Assembly: GCA_902783035.1 (NCBI GenBank) | Contig: CACZPK010000023.1 | Span: 104,089 to 168,088 of the forward strand | Reading direction: 5' to 3' | DNA from: Oscillospiraceae bacterium | Lineage (GTDB): Bacteria > Bacillota > Clostridia > Oscillospirales > Oscillospiraceae | DNA length: 64,000 bases | Shown: positions 36,514-45,289 of the stretch, in pieces | Position numbering within the stretch: position 1 is the stretch's first letter | How the letters are laid out: each line of letters begins with the position of its first letter | Notes under the pieces: generated by a model | Seen by the model: only the letters and a program-made list of their open reading frames with translations | What the model was told of the DNA's origin: nothing | Database searches by the model: none | Translations under genes and position numbers: made by a program

Positions 36514-36680
36514 TTGTGATAGAGGCGCGGCCGACAAGAGTAACTCCGAAAAGCGACAGGAATCGCGGAGCGAAAGGGGAGGCCGCCGAGGGTTGATACG
36601 GGTTCCTGTCCGTATCTTCGCCGGATCGTCGGGAAATACCCGCCGGACTGTCGCCGAGAGGCGGAGAGCTGTCATGACAA
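36514..36680 (+). ncRNA. Lysine riboswitch (L-box)
   Basis: The stretch shows the L-box landmarks in order: GATAGAGGCGCG, AAGAGTA, GCGAAAGGGGAGGCCGCCGA, a variable stem, ACCCGCCGGACTGTCGCC and GAGAGCTGTCATGAC. TTGTGAT at the front can close helix P1 with ATGACAA at 36674-36680, one mismatch. Lysine binding would favour the downstream terminator. Confidence 0.92.
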
Positions 36681-36711
36681 AACGCAGGGCGCTTGTGTGA
36701 CGTCTTCTGTT

Positions 36712-36742
36712 CGGTCATGATGGAAATCATGACCGTTTTTTT
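36712..36742 (+). terminator. Riboswitch-controlled terminator
   Basis: A 10-bp perfect stem CGGTCATGAT with ATCATGACCG, GGAA loop and seven Ts. GTCATGA also occurs in the 3' side of helix P1 (36672-36678), giving the switch a competing partner. Confidence 0.88.
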
Positions 36743-36872
36743 CTGTTTTGCCGGCAGAAAAATATTTGGTTCGCCAAAGCCATACCGGTCCGAACGATTG
36801 GCTTTGACGCGGTCCTGACGGCGCCGAACAGTCGTCTGATGGTTGCCCAAAACAGAAAGGAGCTAGAATCAC

Positions 36873-38402
36873 ATGTTTGAAAACACCTTCTGGAGCCTCG
36901 CCCCCGCAATCATCGCCATCGCTTTGGCGCTGATTACCAAAGAGGTCTATTCGTCCCTGTTCATCGGTATTCTTGCCGGTGGCCTGATGTATGCCAACTT
37001 CAGCTTTTCCGGCACGCTGCAGCACGTCTTCGTCGACGGCATGATCGGTTCGCTGACGGATGCATGGAACATCGGCATCATCATTTTCCTCGTCGTCCTC
37101 GGCGCAATGGTCATGCTGATGAACCGTGCCGGCGGCAGCGCGGCGTTCGGCCGCTGGGCTGCCGAGCATGTGCACAGCCGCATGGGCGCGCAGCTCGCCA
37201 CCATCGCCCTCGGCGTACTGATCTTTGTGGACGACTATTTTAACTGCCTGACGGTCGGTTCGGTCATGAGCCCGCTGGCGGAGCGTCAGGGTCTCTCCCG
37301 CGCCAAGCTCGCCTATCTGATCGATGCGACCGCCGCACCGGTTTGCGTCATCGCGCCGATTTCTTCCTGGGCCGCTGCCATCGTCAGCTACGTCCCCGAG
37401 GGCGTCAACGGTATGACGGTGTTCATCCGTGCGATCCCTTATAACTTCTACGCGGTGCTGACCATCGTGATGATGCTCACCCTTGCCGCCGGCAAGTTCG
37501 ACTACGGCCCGATGCGCGTCGCCGAAATGGCGGAGCATCTGGAGAAGAAGACCACCCAGCGCGCCAGCATCACCGGCGCCGAGGACATGCCCACCCCGCC
37601 TGTCAGCGGCAACGGCAAGGTCATCCACCTCGTACTTCCCATTCTGGTTCTGATCGTTTCCTGCGTCCTCGGCCTGGCGTATACGGGCGGCCTGTTTGAT
37701 GGCGAGACTTTCGTCAACGCCATGGCAAATTCCGACGCCGCCACCGGCCTTGTCTACGGTTCCGTCGTGGCGCTGGTCATCACGATCGTGTTCTATCTTT
37801 GCACGCGCGTGCTGACTTTCAGTGAGTGCATGAACTCCATCCCCGAGGGCTTTAAGGCCATGGTCCCGCCGATCCTCGTGCTGACCTTCGCATGGACGCT
37901 CAAGTCGATGACCGACTCCCTCGGCTCCACCGAATATGTCACCGGCGTCGTCGAGTCCTTCTCCGAGAACCAGGCGCTGATGAGCCTGCTGCCCGCGTTC
38001 CTGTTCCTGATCGCCTGCGGCATTGCGTTTGCCACCGGTACAAGCTGGGGCACCTTCGGCATCATGGTCCCCATCGCCTGCAAGGCGTTCGGTGCAAATC
38101 TGGACAGCGAGCTGATGATCGTCGCGATTGCCGCCTGCATGGCTGGCGGCGTGTTTGGCGACCACTGCTCCCCGATCTCCGACTCGACCATCATGGCGTC
38201 TGCCGGCGCGCAGTGCGACCACATCCAGCACGTTTCGACGCAGCTGCCCTATGCGCTGACGGTCGGCGCGGTTTCTCTGGTGAGCTACATCCTCGCCGGC
38301 TTCCTCCGCAACTGGTTGATTTGCCTGCCGGTGAGCATCGTGCTGATGATTGCAACACTCTTCGTCATCCGTTCGACGGAAGGCAAGAAAACTGCCGCGT
38401 AA
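36873..38402 (+). CDS. NhaC family transporter, probably lysine uptake
   Basis: This 509-residue membrane protein has about eleven to twelve hydrophobic helices and NhaC features (DDYFNCLTVGSVMSPL, DATAAPVCVIAPISSWAA, ATGTSWGTFGIMVPIA, GVFGDHCSPISDSTIMAS). NhaC proteins are named as Na+/H+ antiporters, but those behind lysine riboswitches are proposed lysine transporters, and the riboswitch here directly supports that. Experimental substrate is not known from sequence. It forms a single-gene unit with a strong terminator. Confidence 0.9.
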   Translation: MFENTFWSLAPAIIAIALALITKEVYSSLFIGILAGGLMYANFSFSGTLQHVFVDGMIGSLTDAWNIGIIIFLVVLGAMVMLMNRAGGSAAFGRWAAEHVHSRMGAQLATIALGVLIFVDDYFNCLTVGSVMSPLAERQGLSRAKLAYLIDATAAPVCVIAPISSWAAAIVSYVPEGVNGMTVFIRAIPYNFYAVLTIVMMLTLAAGKFDYGPMRVAEMAEHLEKKTTQRASITGAEDMPTPPVSGNGKVIHLVLPILVLIVSCVLGLAYTGGLFDGETFVNAMANSDAATGLVYGSVVALVITIVFYLCTRVLTFSECMNSIPEGFKAMVPPILVLTFAWTLKSMTDSLGSTEYVTGVVESFSENQALMSLLPAFLFLIACGIAFATGTSWGTFGIMVPIACKAFGANLDSELMIVAIAACMAGGVFGDHCSPISDSTIMASAGAQCDHIQHVSTQLPYALTVGAVSLVSYILAGFLRNWLICLPVSIVLMIATLFVIRSTEGKKTAA

Positions 38403-38416
38403 GACTTTTCCCAATC

Positions 38417-38455
38417 AAGAAGAGCTGACCTGTACGGTCAGCTCTTCTTTTGTTT
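38417..38455 (+). terminator. Terminator of nhaC
   Basis: A 14-bp perfect stem AAGAAGAGCTGACC with GGTCAGCTCTTCTT, loop TGTAC, then Ts. Confidence 0.88.
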
Positions 38456-38462
38456 ACGTGTT

Positions 38463-39629
38463 TTACTTTTCTTCCGACGGCACCGACGCAAAAAATGCCT
38501 CGATCTCTCTGCGGCTGCACGCGGCGCTGCCCTGCACGAAAAAGGGCTTACCGCCGCCGCGGCCGTTCAGCGCCGCATTGAGCTGCTTTGTCAGCTCCCG
38601 CAGATCGCCGCCGAGCTGGCCGAGCGCGTACTTCCACGCACCGTCCATACCGGCAAACACCGCACAGCGTCCGCCGCAGGTGTTTGACACCGCGTCACAG
38701 AGCTTTTGCACGCTTTGCGGCGCCATGTCTTCCTCAAACAGCAGCACGTCGCCCGCACCCGATAGGCGTTCCGCCACCTGTGCGAACACAGACGCCTCCA
38801 GATGCGCCGCACGCAGCTTGAGTGTGCTCAGCTCTGCCTCCAGACGTTCCACCGCTGCCGCGCTGGCAGTCGGCTTGACGGACAGTGCCTGCGCGATGCG
38901 CAGATCCTGCTCCCACGTTGCGGCAAGATAGCGGTAAGCGCGCTCGCCGCAGCGCAGCTCGATACGCACGCCGTCGCGGAATTTCTGGCAGGAGAGGAAC
39001 TTAACGATACCGACCTGCCCGCTGCGCGCAACATGCGTTCCACAGCAGGCGCAACAGTCCGCGCCGGGGAAAGCAACAATGCGCACATCGCCGTCGAGCG
39101 GTTTCTTGCTGCGATAGTCGATTGCGTCCAGTTCAGCGCCGCGATGAAACTGAATGTCGATCTCATGGTCCTCGTAGATGTAACGGTTCGCGCATGCCTC
39201 GATCTCCATCAGCTCATCCCAGCCGATATCGGCGTTGAAGTCAATGGTCACGACATCCGCTCCCATATGGAAACCGACATTGTCGCAGGAAAAGCGTGCG
39301 CAGATCATACCGGAGCAGATGTGCTCGCCGGAATGCTGCTGCATGTGGTCAAAGCGCCGCGCCCAGTCAATCGTGCCATGGACGGTCTCGCCGGGTTCAA
39401 ACCCACCGTCACACAGGTGCGTAATGACGCCGTCCTTCTCATGGACATCGAGGACGTGCACCGTTCCCAATGTGCCGTGGTCGGCAGGCTGACCGCCGCC
39501 CTCGGGATAAAGCGCAGTCTGATCCAGCACGACGGCAAAGCCCTTCTCCGTTTCCTCACAGGAGAGGACACGCGCCGAAAATTCCCGCATAAACGGATCG
39601 TCGTAATAGAGTTTTTTCGTCTCGGTCAT
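38463..39629 (-). CDS. alaX: Alanyl-tRNA editing protein AlaX, long form
   Basis: This 388-residue trans-editing enzyme would remove Ser or Gly wrongly loaded on tRNA-Ala. The zinc motif HMQQH (His95, His99) lies in FDHMQQHSGEH, and the second pair is CCACCGTH near residue 200. A coiled segment and a DHHA1-like C-terminal domain (GGDLRELTKQLN, NGRGGGKPFFVQGSA) make it the long type. It overlaps the GH3 gene upstream by four bases. Confidence 0.9.
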   Translation of the reverse strand: MTETKKLYYDDPFMREFSARVLSCEETEKGFAVVLDQTALYPEGGGQPADHGTLGTVHVLDVHEKDGVITHLCDGGFEPGETVHGTIDWARRFDHMQQHSGEHICSGMICARFSCDNVGFHMGADVVTIDFNADIGWDELMEIEACANRYIYEDHEIDIQFHRGAELDAIDYRSKKPLDGDVRIVAFPGADCCACCGTHVARSGQVGIVKFLSCQKFRDGVRIELRCGERAYRYLAATWEQDLRIAQALSVKPTASAAAVERLEAELSTLKLRAAHLEASVFAQVAERLSGAGDVLLFEEDMAPQSVQKLCDAVSNTCGGRCAVFAGMDGAWKYALGQLGGDLRELTKQLNAALNGRGGGKPFFVQGSAACSRREIEAFFASVPSEEK

Positions 39630-40933
39630 GGGGTTACTCCTTCCAGTTCATATGGCATCGCAAAGCGCTCCGCCTTCGCGCGCAGCACATGCAGACAGGC
39701 AAGGTCGATCACCTCGCGCGAGAGTGTGCCGTCTTCAACCGCCGCAAGCACCTGCCTGATCTGCGCCTCATAGTCGCTGGTAACGAGCATGTCATTGCCC
39801 GCCTTGAGCGCCAGCACCGCCGCGCTGCCATCCTCGACATACGCCTTGAGTGCATCCATCGCCAGATCGTCGGTCAGGATCACGCCCTCAAAGCCCAATT
39901 CCTTGCGCAAAATGCTGTGTACGGCAGGGGAGAGGGACGCCGGCAGTTCCGGGTCCATGCAGTTCACAATATTGTGAGAGACCAGCACAAAGGGTGTGAT
40001 CTTGCTCCCGGCTCCGATCCCAGCGCGAAACGGCAGAAAATCACTGTTCACAAAGGTCTCATAGGGGCGCTCATCCACGGCGATGCCCGTGTGCGTATCG
40101 ACGTTGTTCCCATAGCCGGGGAAGTGTTTTAAAACGCTGCCCATCCCCGCGTCGCCCATGGCCATCACAACGCGTTCAACGTAAGCCGCGGTCGTTCTTG
40201 CGTCCTGTCCAAAGCTGCGGTCATAGATGAAGTCCGCCGGATTGGTGGACACATCGCACACCGGCGCAAAGTTGAGGTTGATGCCCAGCTCATGCAGAAT
40301 GTAGCTCTTCTGCATCGTGTCGTTCAGGATCGCGCCGATACCGCCCGCCGCATAAAGCTGTTGCGGCGATTTGGAAACGGCAGGGAAGAGGTTGGGATTC
40401 CGGCTCGCTCGGGTTACGGTGCCGCCCTCCTCGTCGGAGCCGATCAACAGCGGCAGTCCCGTATCCGACTGCGCCGCAGCCTGCCAGTTTTGCAGCTTGG
40501 CTGAGAATTCGTCCTTTGCCAGCCAGTTTTCGCTCACGTCTTTGTAGTCCGCGGTGAACAGCAGCACACCGCCGAGATGGCAGCGCGCCACATCCTCCGC
40601 CATGTCTCCGCCGCGGCTGCACGCGAAAAAGAGCTGCCCGACCTTTTCTTCCAGCGTCATCCCGTTGAGAAACGCCCGCGCACGCTCTTCCGCGTTGGCG
40701 CGGCGCTGTGCCTCCCGCGCGGCGAGCTCCTGCTCGGTGAGGCTTTCTTCCGCCTCCCGCTCCGGCGTACGCTCGGGCAGGTACTCATGGTAGCCGAGGT
40801 TGGGGTTTTCCTCCGCCGGCGTTTCGGCCGCCGTGCCCGCGGCAGGTGTTTCGGATACAGAGGCTTGACGCCCGCCGCAGGCGGCGAGCGTCAAAGCAAG
40901 CAGTAACAAAACAATGATCCAGAAGCGTTTCAT
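39626..40933 (-). CDS. Glycoside hydrolase family 3 lipoprotein (NagZ-like)
   Basis: This 435-residue lipoprotein has lipobox TLAAC (Cys19), an acidic linker to about residue 85 and a single GH3 TIM-barrel. LIGSDEEGGTVTRAS and KHFPGYGNNVDTHTGIAVDE match the NagZ-type loops, with His and Asp of the catalytic dyad. The enzyme would remove beta-linked GlcNAc outside the cell, in wall turnover. It overlaps both alaX and aspS by four bases, an unlikely functional set, so the grouping is probably only transcriptional. Confidence 0.88.
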   Translation of the reverse strand: MKRFWIIVLLLLALTLAACGGRQASVSETPAAGTAAETPAEENPNLGYHEYLPERTPEREAEESLTEQELAAREAQRRANAEERARAFLNGMTLEEKVGQLFFACSRGGDMAEDVARCHLGGVLLFTADYKDVSENWLAKDEFSAKLQNWQAAAQSDTGLPLLIGSDEEGGTVTRASRNPNLFPAVSKSPQQLYAAGGIGAILNDTMQKSYILHELGINLNFAPVCDVSTNPADFIYDRSFGQDARTTAAYVERVVMAMGDAGMGSVLKHFPGYGNNVDTHTGIAVDERPYETFVNSDFLPFRAGIGAGSKITPFVLVSHNIVNCMDPELPASLSPAVHSILRKELGFEGVILTDDLAMDALKAYVEDGSAAVLALKAGNDMLVTSDYEAQIRQVLAAVEDGTLSREVIDLACLHVLRAKAERFAMPYELEGVTP

Positions 40934-42696
40934 TCGTCTTCTTTCGCGGTAACGGCGATATGCAGCTCGTCGAGCTGTTTCTGCGTCACTTCGCTCGGCG
41001 CGCCCATCATCACATCCTGCGCATTCTTGTTCATCGGGAAGGGAATAATCTCGCGGATCGAATCCTCGCCCGCCAGCAGCATGACCATGCGGTCAACACC
41101 CGGGGCAATGCCCGCATGCGGCGGCGCGCCATAGCAGAATGCATTATACATCGCGGGGAACTTCGCCTTGACGTCATCCTCACCGAGGCGCACCAGCTCA
41201 AACGCCTTGACCATGATCTCCGGATCGTGGTTGCGCACCGCGCCGGAAGAAAGCTCCACACCGTTGCAGACAAGGTCATACTGATCCGCTATGATCGTCA
41301 GCGGATCGATCTCGCCGCGCTCCGCCTTGAGCAGCACATCGAGGCCGCCCTTGGGCATCGAGAACGGGTTGTGGCAGAACTCCAGCTCGCCGCTTTCGTC
41401 GCCGATCTCATACATCGGGAAGTCGGTGATCCAGCAGAATTCGTAGCGTTCCTTGTCCATGTGGCCCTCGCAGGCGCGACCGAAGGTCTTGATCTCCACG
41501 CCGACCATCTTCGTCGCCAGTTCACCCGCAGCCAACACGACCAGTGTGTTCGGTGCGAGCGCAAGCATCGCCTTCGCCTTTTCGGCGTCCACAAACTTCG
41601 CCACGCCGCCGGCAATCGCGCCGGACTCGTCGGTCTTGAACCAATAGCCCTTTGCGCCGCTTTGCACCTCACAATCACCAAGCAGCTTTTCGATCTGCTT
41701 GCGCGTAAGCGTGCAGTTGGAAATAACGACAGCCTTGACGGTTTTGCCCTGGAACGGCTCAAACTCCGTGCCATCGAACAGGCTCGTCACATCGGTCGCG
41801 GTCAGGTCGATGCGCAGATCCGGTTTGTCGGAGCCATAGGTCGCCAGCGCCTCAAGATAGGGAATGCGCTTGAACGGGGGCTTCGAAGCGATGTTATAGG
41901 TACCAAACTTCGCAAAGATCGGCGGGAGCACATCCTCGCAGATGGCAAACACATCCTCCTGCGAGGCAAATGCCATCTCCATATCAAGCTGGTAAAACTC
42001 GCCGGGGGAACGGTCGCCGCGCGCGTCCTCATCGCGGAAGCAGGGCGCAATCTGGAAGTAGCGGTCAAACCCGGAGGTCATGAGCAGCTGTTTAAACTGC
42101 TGCGGTGCCTGGGGAAGGGCATAAAACTTGCCGGGATGCTTGCGCGCAGGCACCAGATAATCGCGCGCGCCCTCGGGGGACGACGCGGTCAAAATCGGCG
42201 TCGTGATCTCCAAAAAATCATGGGCAAGCATCGCGCTGCGCAGCGCCGCGATGACGTTGCAGCGCAGAATGATGTTCGCTTTGACAGCGGGATTGCGCAG
42301 ATCGAGGTAACGGTACTTCAGCCGCGCGGACTCGTCCGCTTCGCGGGACCGGTTGATCTCAAAGGGCAGCTCGTTGTAGCGGCAGCGGCCAAGCAGCTCG
42401 ATCTTCTCCGGCACGATTTCAATATCGCCCGTTGCCTGCTTGGGGTTCTTGCTGGCGCGCTCGCGCACAACACCCTCGACGCTGATGGTGGATTCTTTGT
42501 TGTAGCCCTTGACCTGAGCAAGGATCGCAGCGTCCTCTACAACGATCTGGGTCGTGCCGTAGAAATCGCGCAACACCAGAAATGCGAGGTTTCCGCCGAC
42601 CTCGCGCAAATTTTCCATCCAGCCGACGAGCTTGGCCTTTTCGCCGACATTCTCCATGCGGAGCTGATTGCAATTGTGGGTACGGGACTGCATCAT
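40930..42696 (-). CDS. aspS: Aspartyl-tRNA synthetase
   Basis: This 588-residue class II synthetase has an N-terminal OB anticodon domain, motif 2 FRDEDARGDRSPGEFYQLDM, a GAD insertion domain (about 300-410) and motif 3 GAPPHAGIAPGVDRMVMLLA. Its sequence is of the bacterial type with GAD. Whether it is discriminating or also acts on tRNA-Asn is not decided. AGGAGATAG precedes two adjacent ATG codons; either could be the start. Confidence 0.96.
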   Translation of the reverse strand: MMQSRTHNCNQLRMENVGEKAKLVGWMENLREVGGNLAFLVLRDFYGTTQIVVEDAAILAQVKGYNKESTISVEGVVRERASKNPKQATGDIEIVPEKIELLGRCRYNELPFEINRSREADESARLKYRYLDLRNPAVKANIILRCNVIAALRSAMLAHDFLEITTPILTASSPEGARDYLVPARKHPGKFYALPQAPQQFKQLLMTSGFDRYFQIAPCFRDEDARGDRSPGEFYQLDMEMAFASQEDVFAICEDVLPPIFAKFGTYNIASKPPFKRIPYLEALATYGSDKPDLRIDLTATDVTSLFDGTEFEPFQGKTVKAVVISNCTLTRKQIEKLLGDCEVQSGAKGYWFKTDESGAIAGGVAKFVDAEKAKAMLALAPNTLVVLAAGELATKMVGVEIKTFGRACEGHMDKERYEFCWITDFPMYEIGDESGELEFCHNPFSMPKGGLDVLLKAERGEIDPLTIIADQYDLVCNGVELSSGAVRNHDPEIMVKAFELVRLGEDDVKAKFPAMYNAFCYGAPPHAGIAPGVDRMVMLLAGEDSIREIIPFPMNKNAQDVMMGAPSEVTQKQLDELHIAVTAKEDE

Positions 42697-42716
42697 GATT
42701 GACTATCTCCTCAATA

Positions 42717-42740
42717 ATTTCGCGCCCGAAGGCGCGAAAT
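42717..42740. other. Hairpin between mgsA and aspS
   Basis: ATTTCGCGCC pairs with GGCGCGAAAT around CGAA. There is no good T run on the minus strand, where it would follow mgsA, so it may only weakly terminate or separate the two messages. Confidence 0.45.
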
Positions 42741-42784
42741 GAATTTGATCGTTTTTTCTGACGAAACGCGTCAGGAAATACGTT

Positions 42785-43201
42785 TTACGCCATAAACGGC
42801 TTGGTCTTGGGATTGACGATGTCGCGCCAGTCAAGATCGCCGCGTCCGAGCGCAAGGATCAGCGCCTCTGCCGTGGCGGAGTTTGTTGCAAACGGAACAC
42901 GGTTCTTGTCGCACAGTTTTGCCATATATGCAATGCTGCTGTCATAGTTCGCACTGCCGGGATCATGGAAGTAGAGCACCAAATCGATCTCATTGCAGTC
43001 GATTCGCGCGCCGATCTGCTCGTCTCCGCCCTGCGCTCCGTTCATAAACAGGTGGATATTCAGGCCCGTCGCGTCAGAAATGACCTTGCCGGTGGTGTTC
43101 GTAGCGCAAAGCGTGTGCCGGGAAAGAATGCCCGCATAAGCGGTGCAGAACTGAACCATCAGTTCCTTGCGGTTGTCATGTGCGATCAATGCGATGTTCA
43201 T
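42785..43201 (-). CDS. mgsA: Methylglyoxal synthase
   Basis: This 138-residue enzyme converts dihydroxyacetone phosphate to methylglyoxal, a bypass when phosphate is short. The start MNIALIAHDNRKELMVQF, the catalytic region FMNGAQGGDEQIGARI and DPGSANYDSSI are typical. It lies 142 bases after the MinD-like gene; mgsA follows the mre-min cluster in several clostridia, so this is residual synteny. Confidence 0.93.
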   Translation of the reverse strand: MNIALIAHDNRKELMVQFCTAYAGILSRHTLCATNTTGKVISDATGLNIHLFMNGAQGGDEQIGARIDCNEIDLVLYFHDPGSANYDSSIAYMAKLCDKNRVPFATNSATAEALILALGRGDLDWRDIVNPKTKPFMA

Positions 43202-43343
43202 GTTTTCCCTTTCTGCCTGTCGGCTGTCTCAGAAACCGTGCTTGCGCCACCGTACACCCTCTTGCAGACACGATTTCAGGCACAATCCTTCCATGAAACC
43301 ATCCAACCGTTGTTCGATTGTTTCACGGAGGAATCCTGCCTCC

Positions 43344-44081
43344 TTATACCTTCATCAACGGAACACGCTCGCCGCAAAGCCGGCGGGCAATGTTGCGGCA
43401 CGCACGGCGCGCACCGGAATAGTAGCTCAGTCCGTTTACCTTTCCCTTGCCCAGCAGCACCGGAAGATCTTCGTCCTCCGGCACCACACCCAGCAACGGC
43501 AGGCCCGCCGCATCCATCGCATCGTCGATGTTCGCGCGCAGGGACTTGAGCAGTCTGCGGCGCAGACGGTTTACCACCAGATGCAGCTTGCCGGACGGGA
43601 AATCGTTCAGTTCCATAACCGTGCGCTGCGCATCGCGCAGACAGCTCGGCTCCGTCGTCGAAACAACGACCGCGCGGTCGGCGTTCTCCGTTGCCAATTG
43701 GAACGACTCGCCCAGTCCCGCGCCCGCGTCGATCAGGCAGAAGTCGAAGCTCTCGCGCGCCGCGTCCAGCAGTTCGCGCATCGCTTCCGGAGACAGAGCC
43801 GCCGAGGTTGTCACCGGTGCGGTGAGCAGATACAGCTTCTCAAACTCCGGATGGCGTACGACCGCTTCTTCCAGCGTCGCTCGGTGCGCGGCAACGTCGG
43901 AAAAGTCCATCAGCACGCGGTCGGAGAGTCCCAGCGCAAGATCAAGGTCGCGCAGGCCCACGTCGCAGTCCAGCAGCAGCGTGCGCTTGCCGAGACCGGC
44001 AAGCGCCGCGCCGATGAGCGCGGTCAATGAAGTTTTACCCGTGCCGCCCTTGCCGGACACGATGGCAATGACCTGACCCAA
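43344..44081 (-). CDS. minD: MinD-like septum-site ATPase
   Basis: This is a 245-residue ParA/MinD family ATPase. The deviant Walker A is GKGGTGKT at residues 10-17, and LLLDCDVGLRDLDLALGL and FDFCLIDAGAGLGESF follow. MinD positions the division septum. The usual C-terminal amphipathic membrane helix is not obvious (the end is GARRACRNIARRL..VPLMKV, which may serve). Neither minC nor minE is beside it. The start is a TTG at 44081 after GGAGGG. A FleN/MotR-type ATPase is the alternative. Confidence 0.78.
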   Translation of the reverse strand: MGQVIAIVSGKGGTGKTSLTALIGAALAGLGKRTLLLDCDVGLRDLDLALGLSDRVLMDFSDVAAHRATLEEAVVRHPEFEKLYLLTAPVTTSAALSPEAMRELLDAARESFDFCLIDAGAGLGESFQLATENADRAVVVSTTEPSCLRDAQRTVMELNDFPSGKLHLVVNRLRRRLLKSLRANIDDAMDAAGLPLLGVVPEDEDLPVLLGKGKVNGLSYYSGARRACRNIARRLCGERVPLMKV

Positions 44082-44123
44082 TGCTTTCCCTCCGATCCAT
44101 GAGTACGCGATATTCCTGCGCTC

Positions 44124-44819
44124 TCACAGAGGTTTCTTTTTAATCTGCCCAAACGCGCGGGGATATTTTGCCGGGGTGGGGGAGACCTTGTCGATCACGA
44201 TCACCCGGTGCGTTACATCGCTGTCCGGAATCTCGTAATCTGTCACGCGCACAACCCGTCCGCCCAGCGTACCGATGGCATGCCGCGCTGCGTCCAACTC
44301 CTCGTCGCTCCGCGCGCTTTTCATGGCGAGAAACTGCCCGCCCACGCGCACCAGCGGCAGGCACAGCTCACAGAGCACAGGCAACGCAGCCACCGCACGG
44401 GATACCGCTATGTCAAAATGCTCACGCTGCGCCGCGGCGAATTCCTCCGCGCGCGCATGTACGCAATCCACGCGCGTGAGCGACAGCGACGCGCATGCCT
44501 CACGCAGAAAATCGATGCGCTTGCCTGTGCTGTCAAGCAGCGTAAGGTCAAAATCATCGCGCAAAATCCGCAGCGGTACGCCGGGAAACCCCGCGCCCGT
44601 ACCCACGTCTACCACGCGCTTGCCGCTGAAATCAGCCATATTCAGCAATGCCGCGCTGTCCAGCAGATGCAATCGCGCAAAGTCCGCCGGCTCGGTGATG
44701 GCGGTCAGGTTCATGACACGGTTGCGCTCCAGTACATCGTCAGCGAACGCGGCAAGCGACTCCGCTTTCGTTGGATCCAGTCCCAGCGCGGCAAGCCCGG
44801 CGCGCAAAATATCCAGCAC
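44124..44819 (-). CDS. rsmG: 16S rRNA (guanine-N7) methyltransferase RsmG
   Basis: This 231-residue SAM methyltransferase modifies G527 of 16S rRNA. VVDVGTGAGFPGVPLRIL is the SAM loop; FDIAVSRAVAALPVL and GGQFLAMKS are typical of GidB. The start is a GTG directly after the mscL stop. The gene is near parAB, as near many replication origins, but mnmE and mnmG are not in the window. Confidence 0.93.
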   Translation of the reverse strand: MLDILRAGLAALGLDPTKAESLAAFADDVLERNRVMNLTAITEPADFARLHLLDSAALLNMADFSGKRVVDVGTGAGFPGVPLRILRDDFDLTLLDSTGKRIDFLREACASLSLTRVDCVHARAEEFAAAQREHFDIAVSRAVAALPVLCELCLPLVRVGGQFLAMKSARSDEELDAARHAIGTLGGRVVRVTDYEIPDSDVTHRVIVIDKVSPTPAKYPRAFGQIKKKPL

Positions 44820-45242
44820 TTACTTGCGCTCCTTGAGAAGGTCGCGGATCTCGGTGAGCAGCTTCTCCTCGGCGGAGGGCTCTGCCGGAGCGGCCTCTTC
44901 CTCTTTTTTCTTGTTCTTCTCGGCAAGTTCTTTTGCCTTGTTCATCGCCTTGATGACCGAGAAGAGCACCAGCGCAATGACAAGGAAATTGACGATCGTG
45001 CCGACAAACGTGCCCAGGCCGAGTACGACGGCTTCGCTGTCCGCCGTGGCAGCGCGCAGTGTGATGTTCAGCGCGTCGGTGTTGGGGCTGTTGAACAGCA
45101 CGGCGAGCAGGGGGGTAATCACGTCGCTGACCAGCGAACCGGTGATCGCCGCGAACGCGCCGCCGATGATGACACCGATCGCCATGTCCATGACGTTGCC
45201 CTTGAGTGCAAAAGCCTTGAATTCATCGAGGAACTTCTTCAT
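44820..45242 (-). CDS. mscL: Large-conductance mechanosensitive channel MscL
   Basis: This 140-residue channel releases solutes on osmotic downshock. The first helix (KGNVMDMAIGVIIGGAFAAI) and second helix (FVGTIVNFLVIALVLFSVIK) flank a periplasmic loop, and a Lys/Glu-rich C-terminal bundle follows. It abuts rsmG with no gap. Confidence 0.96.
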   Translation of the reverse strand: MKKFLDEFKAFALKGNVMDMAIGVIIGGAFAAITGSLVSDVITPLLAVLFNSPNTDALNITLRAATADSEAVVLGLGTFVGTIVNFLVIALVLFSVIKAMNKAKELAEKNKKKEEEAAPAEPSAEEKLLTEIRDLLKERK

Positions 45243-45289
45243 AATGCTCTCTCTCCTTTATCAATTACCCTTGCGGGGGACATTCCGTT

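Larger units (their letters stand above)
36376..36872 (+). other. Regulatory leader of nhaC (no protein gene)
   Basis: This 497-base stretch contains a weak hairpin after dacF, TTCAC repeats, a strong promoter, a lysine riboswitch and its terminator, and then about 130 bases of plain leader with the ribosome site AGAAAGGAG before nhaC. Confidence 0.8.

Noticed and set aside
40960-42702. 580-codon plus-strand frame opposite aspS
   Set aside because: It covers a clear aspartyl-tRNA synthetase on the other strand, and its composition is typical of an antisense shadow.
43202-43343. Possible small gene between minD and mgsA
   Set aside because: Short frames exist (16 codons from a GTG; about 30 codons ending in RWRKHGF), but neither has a fitting start and ribosome site or resembles MinE.
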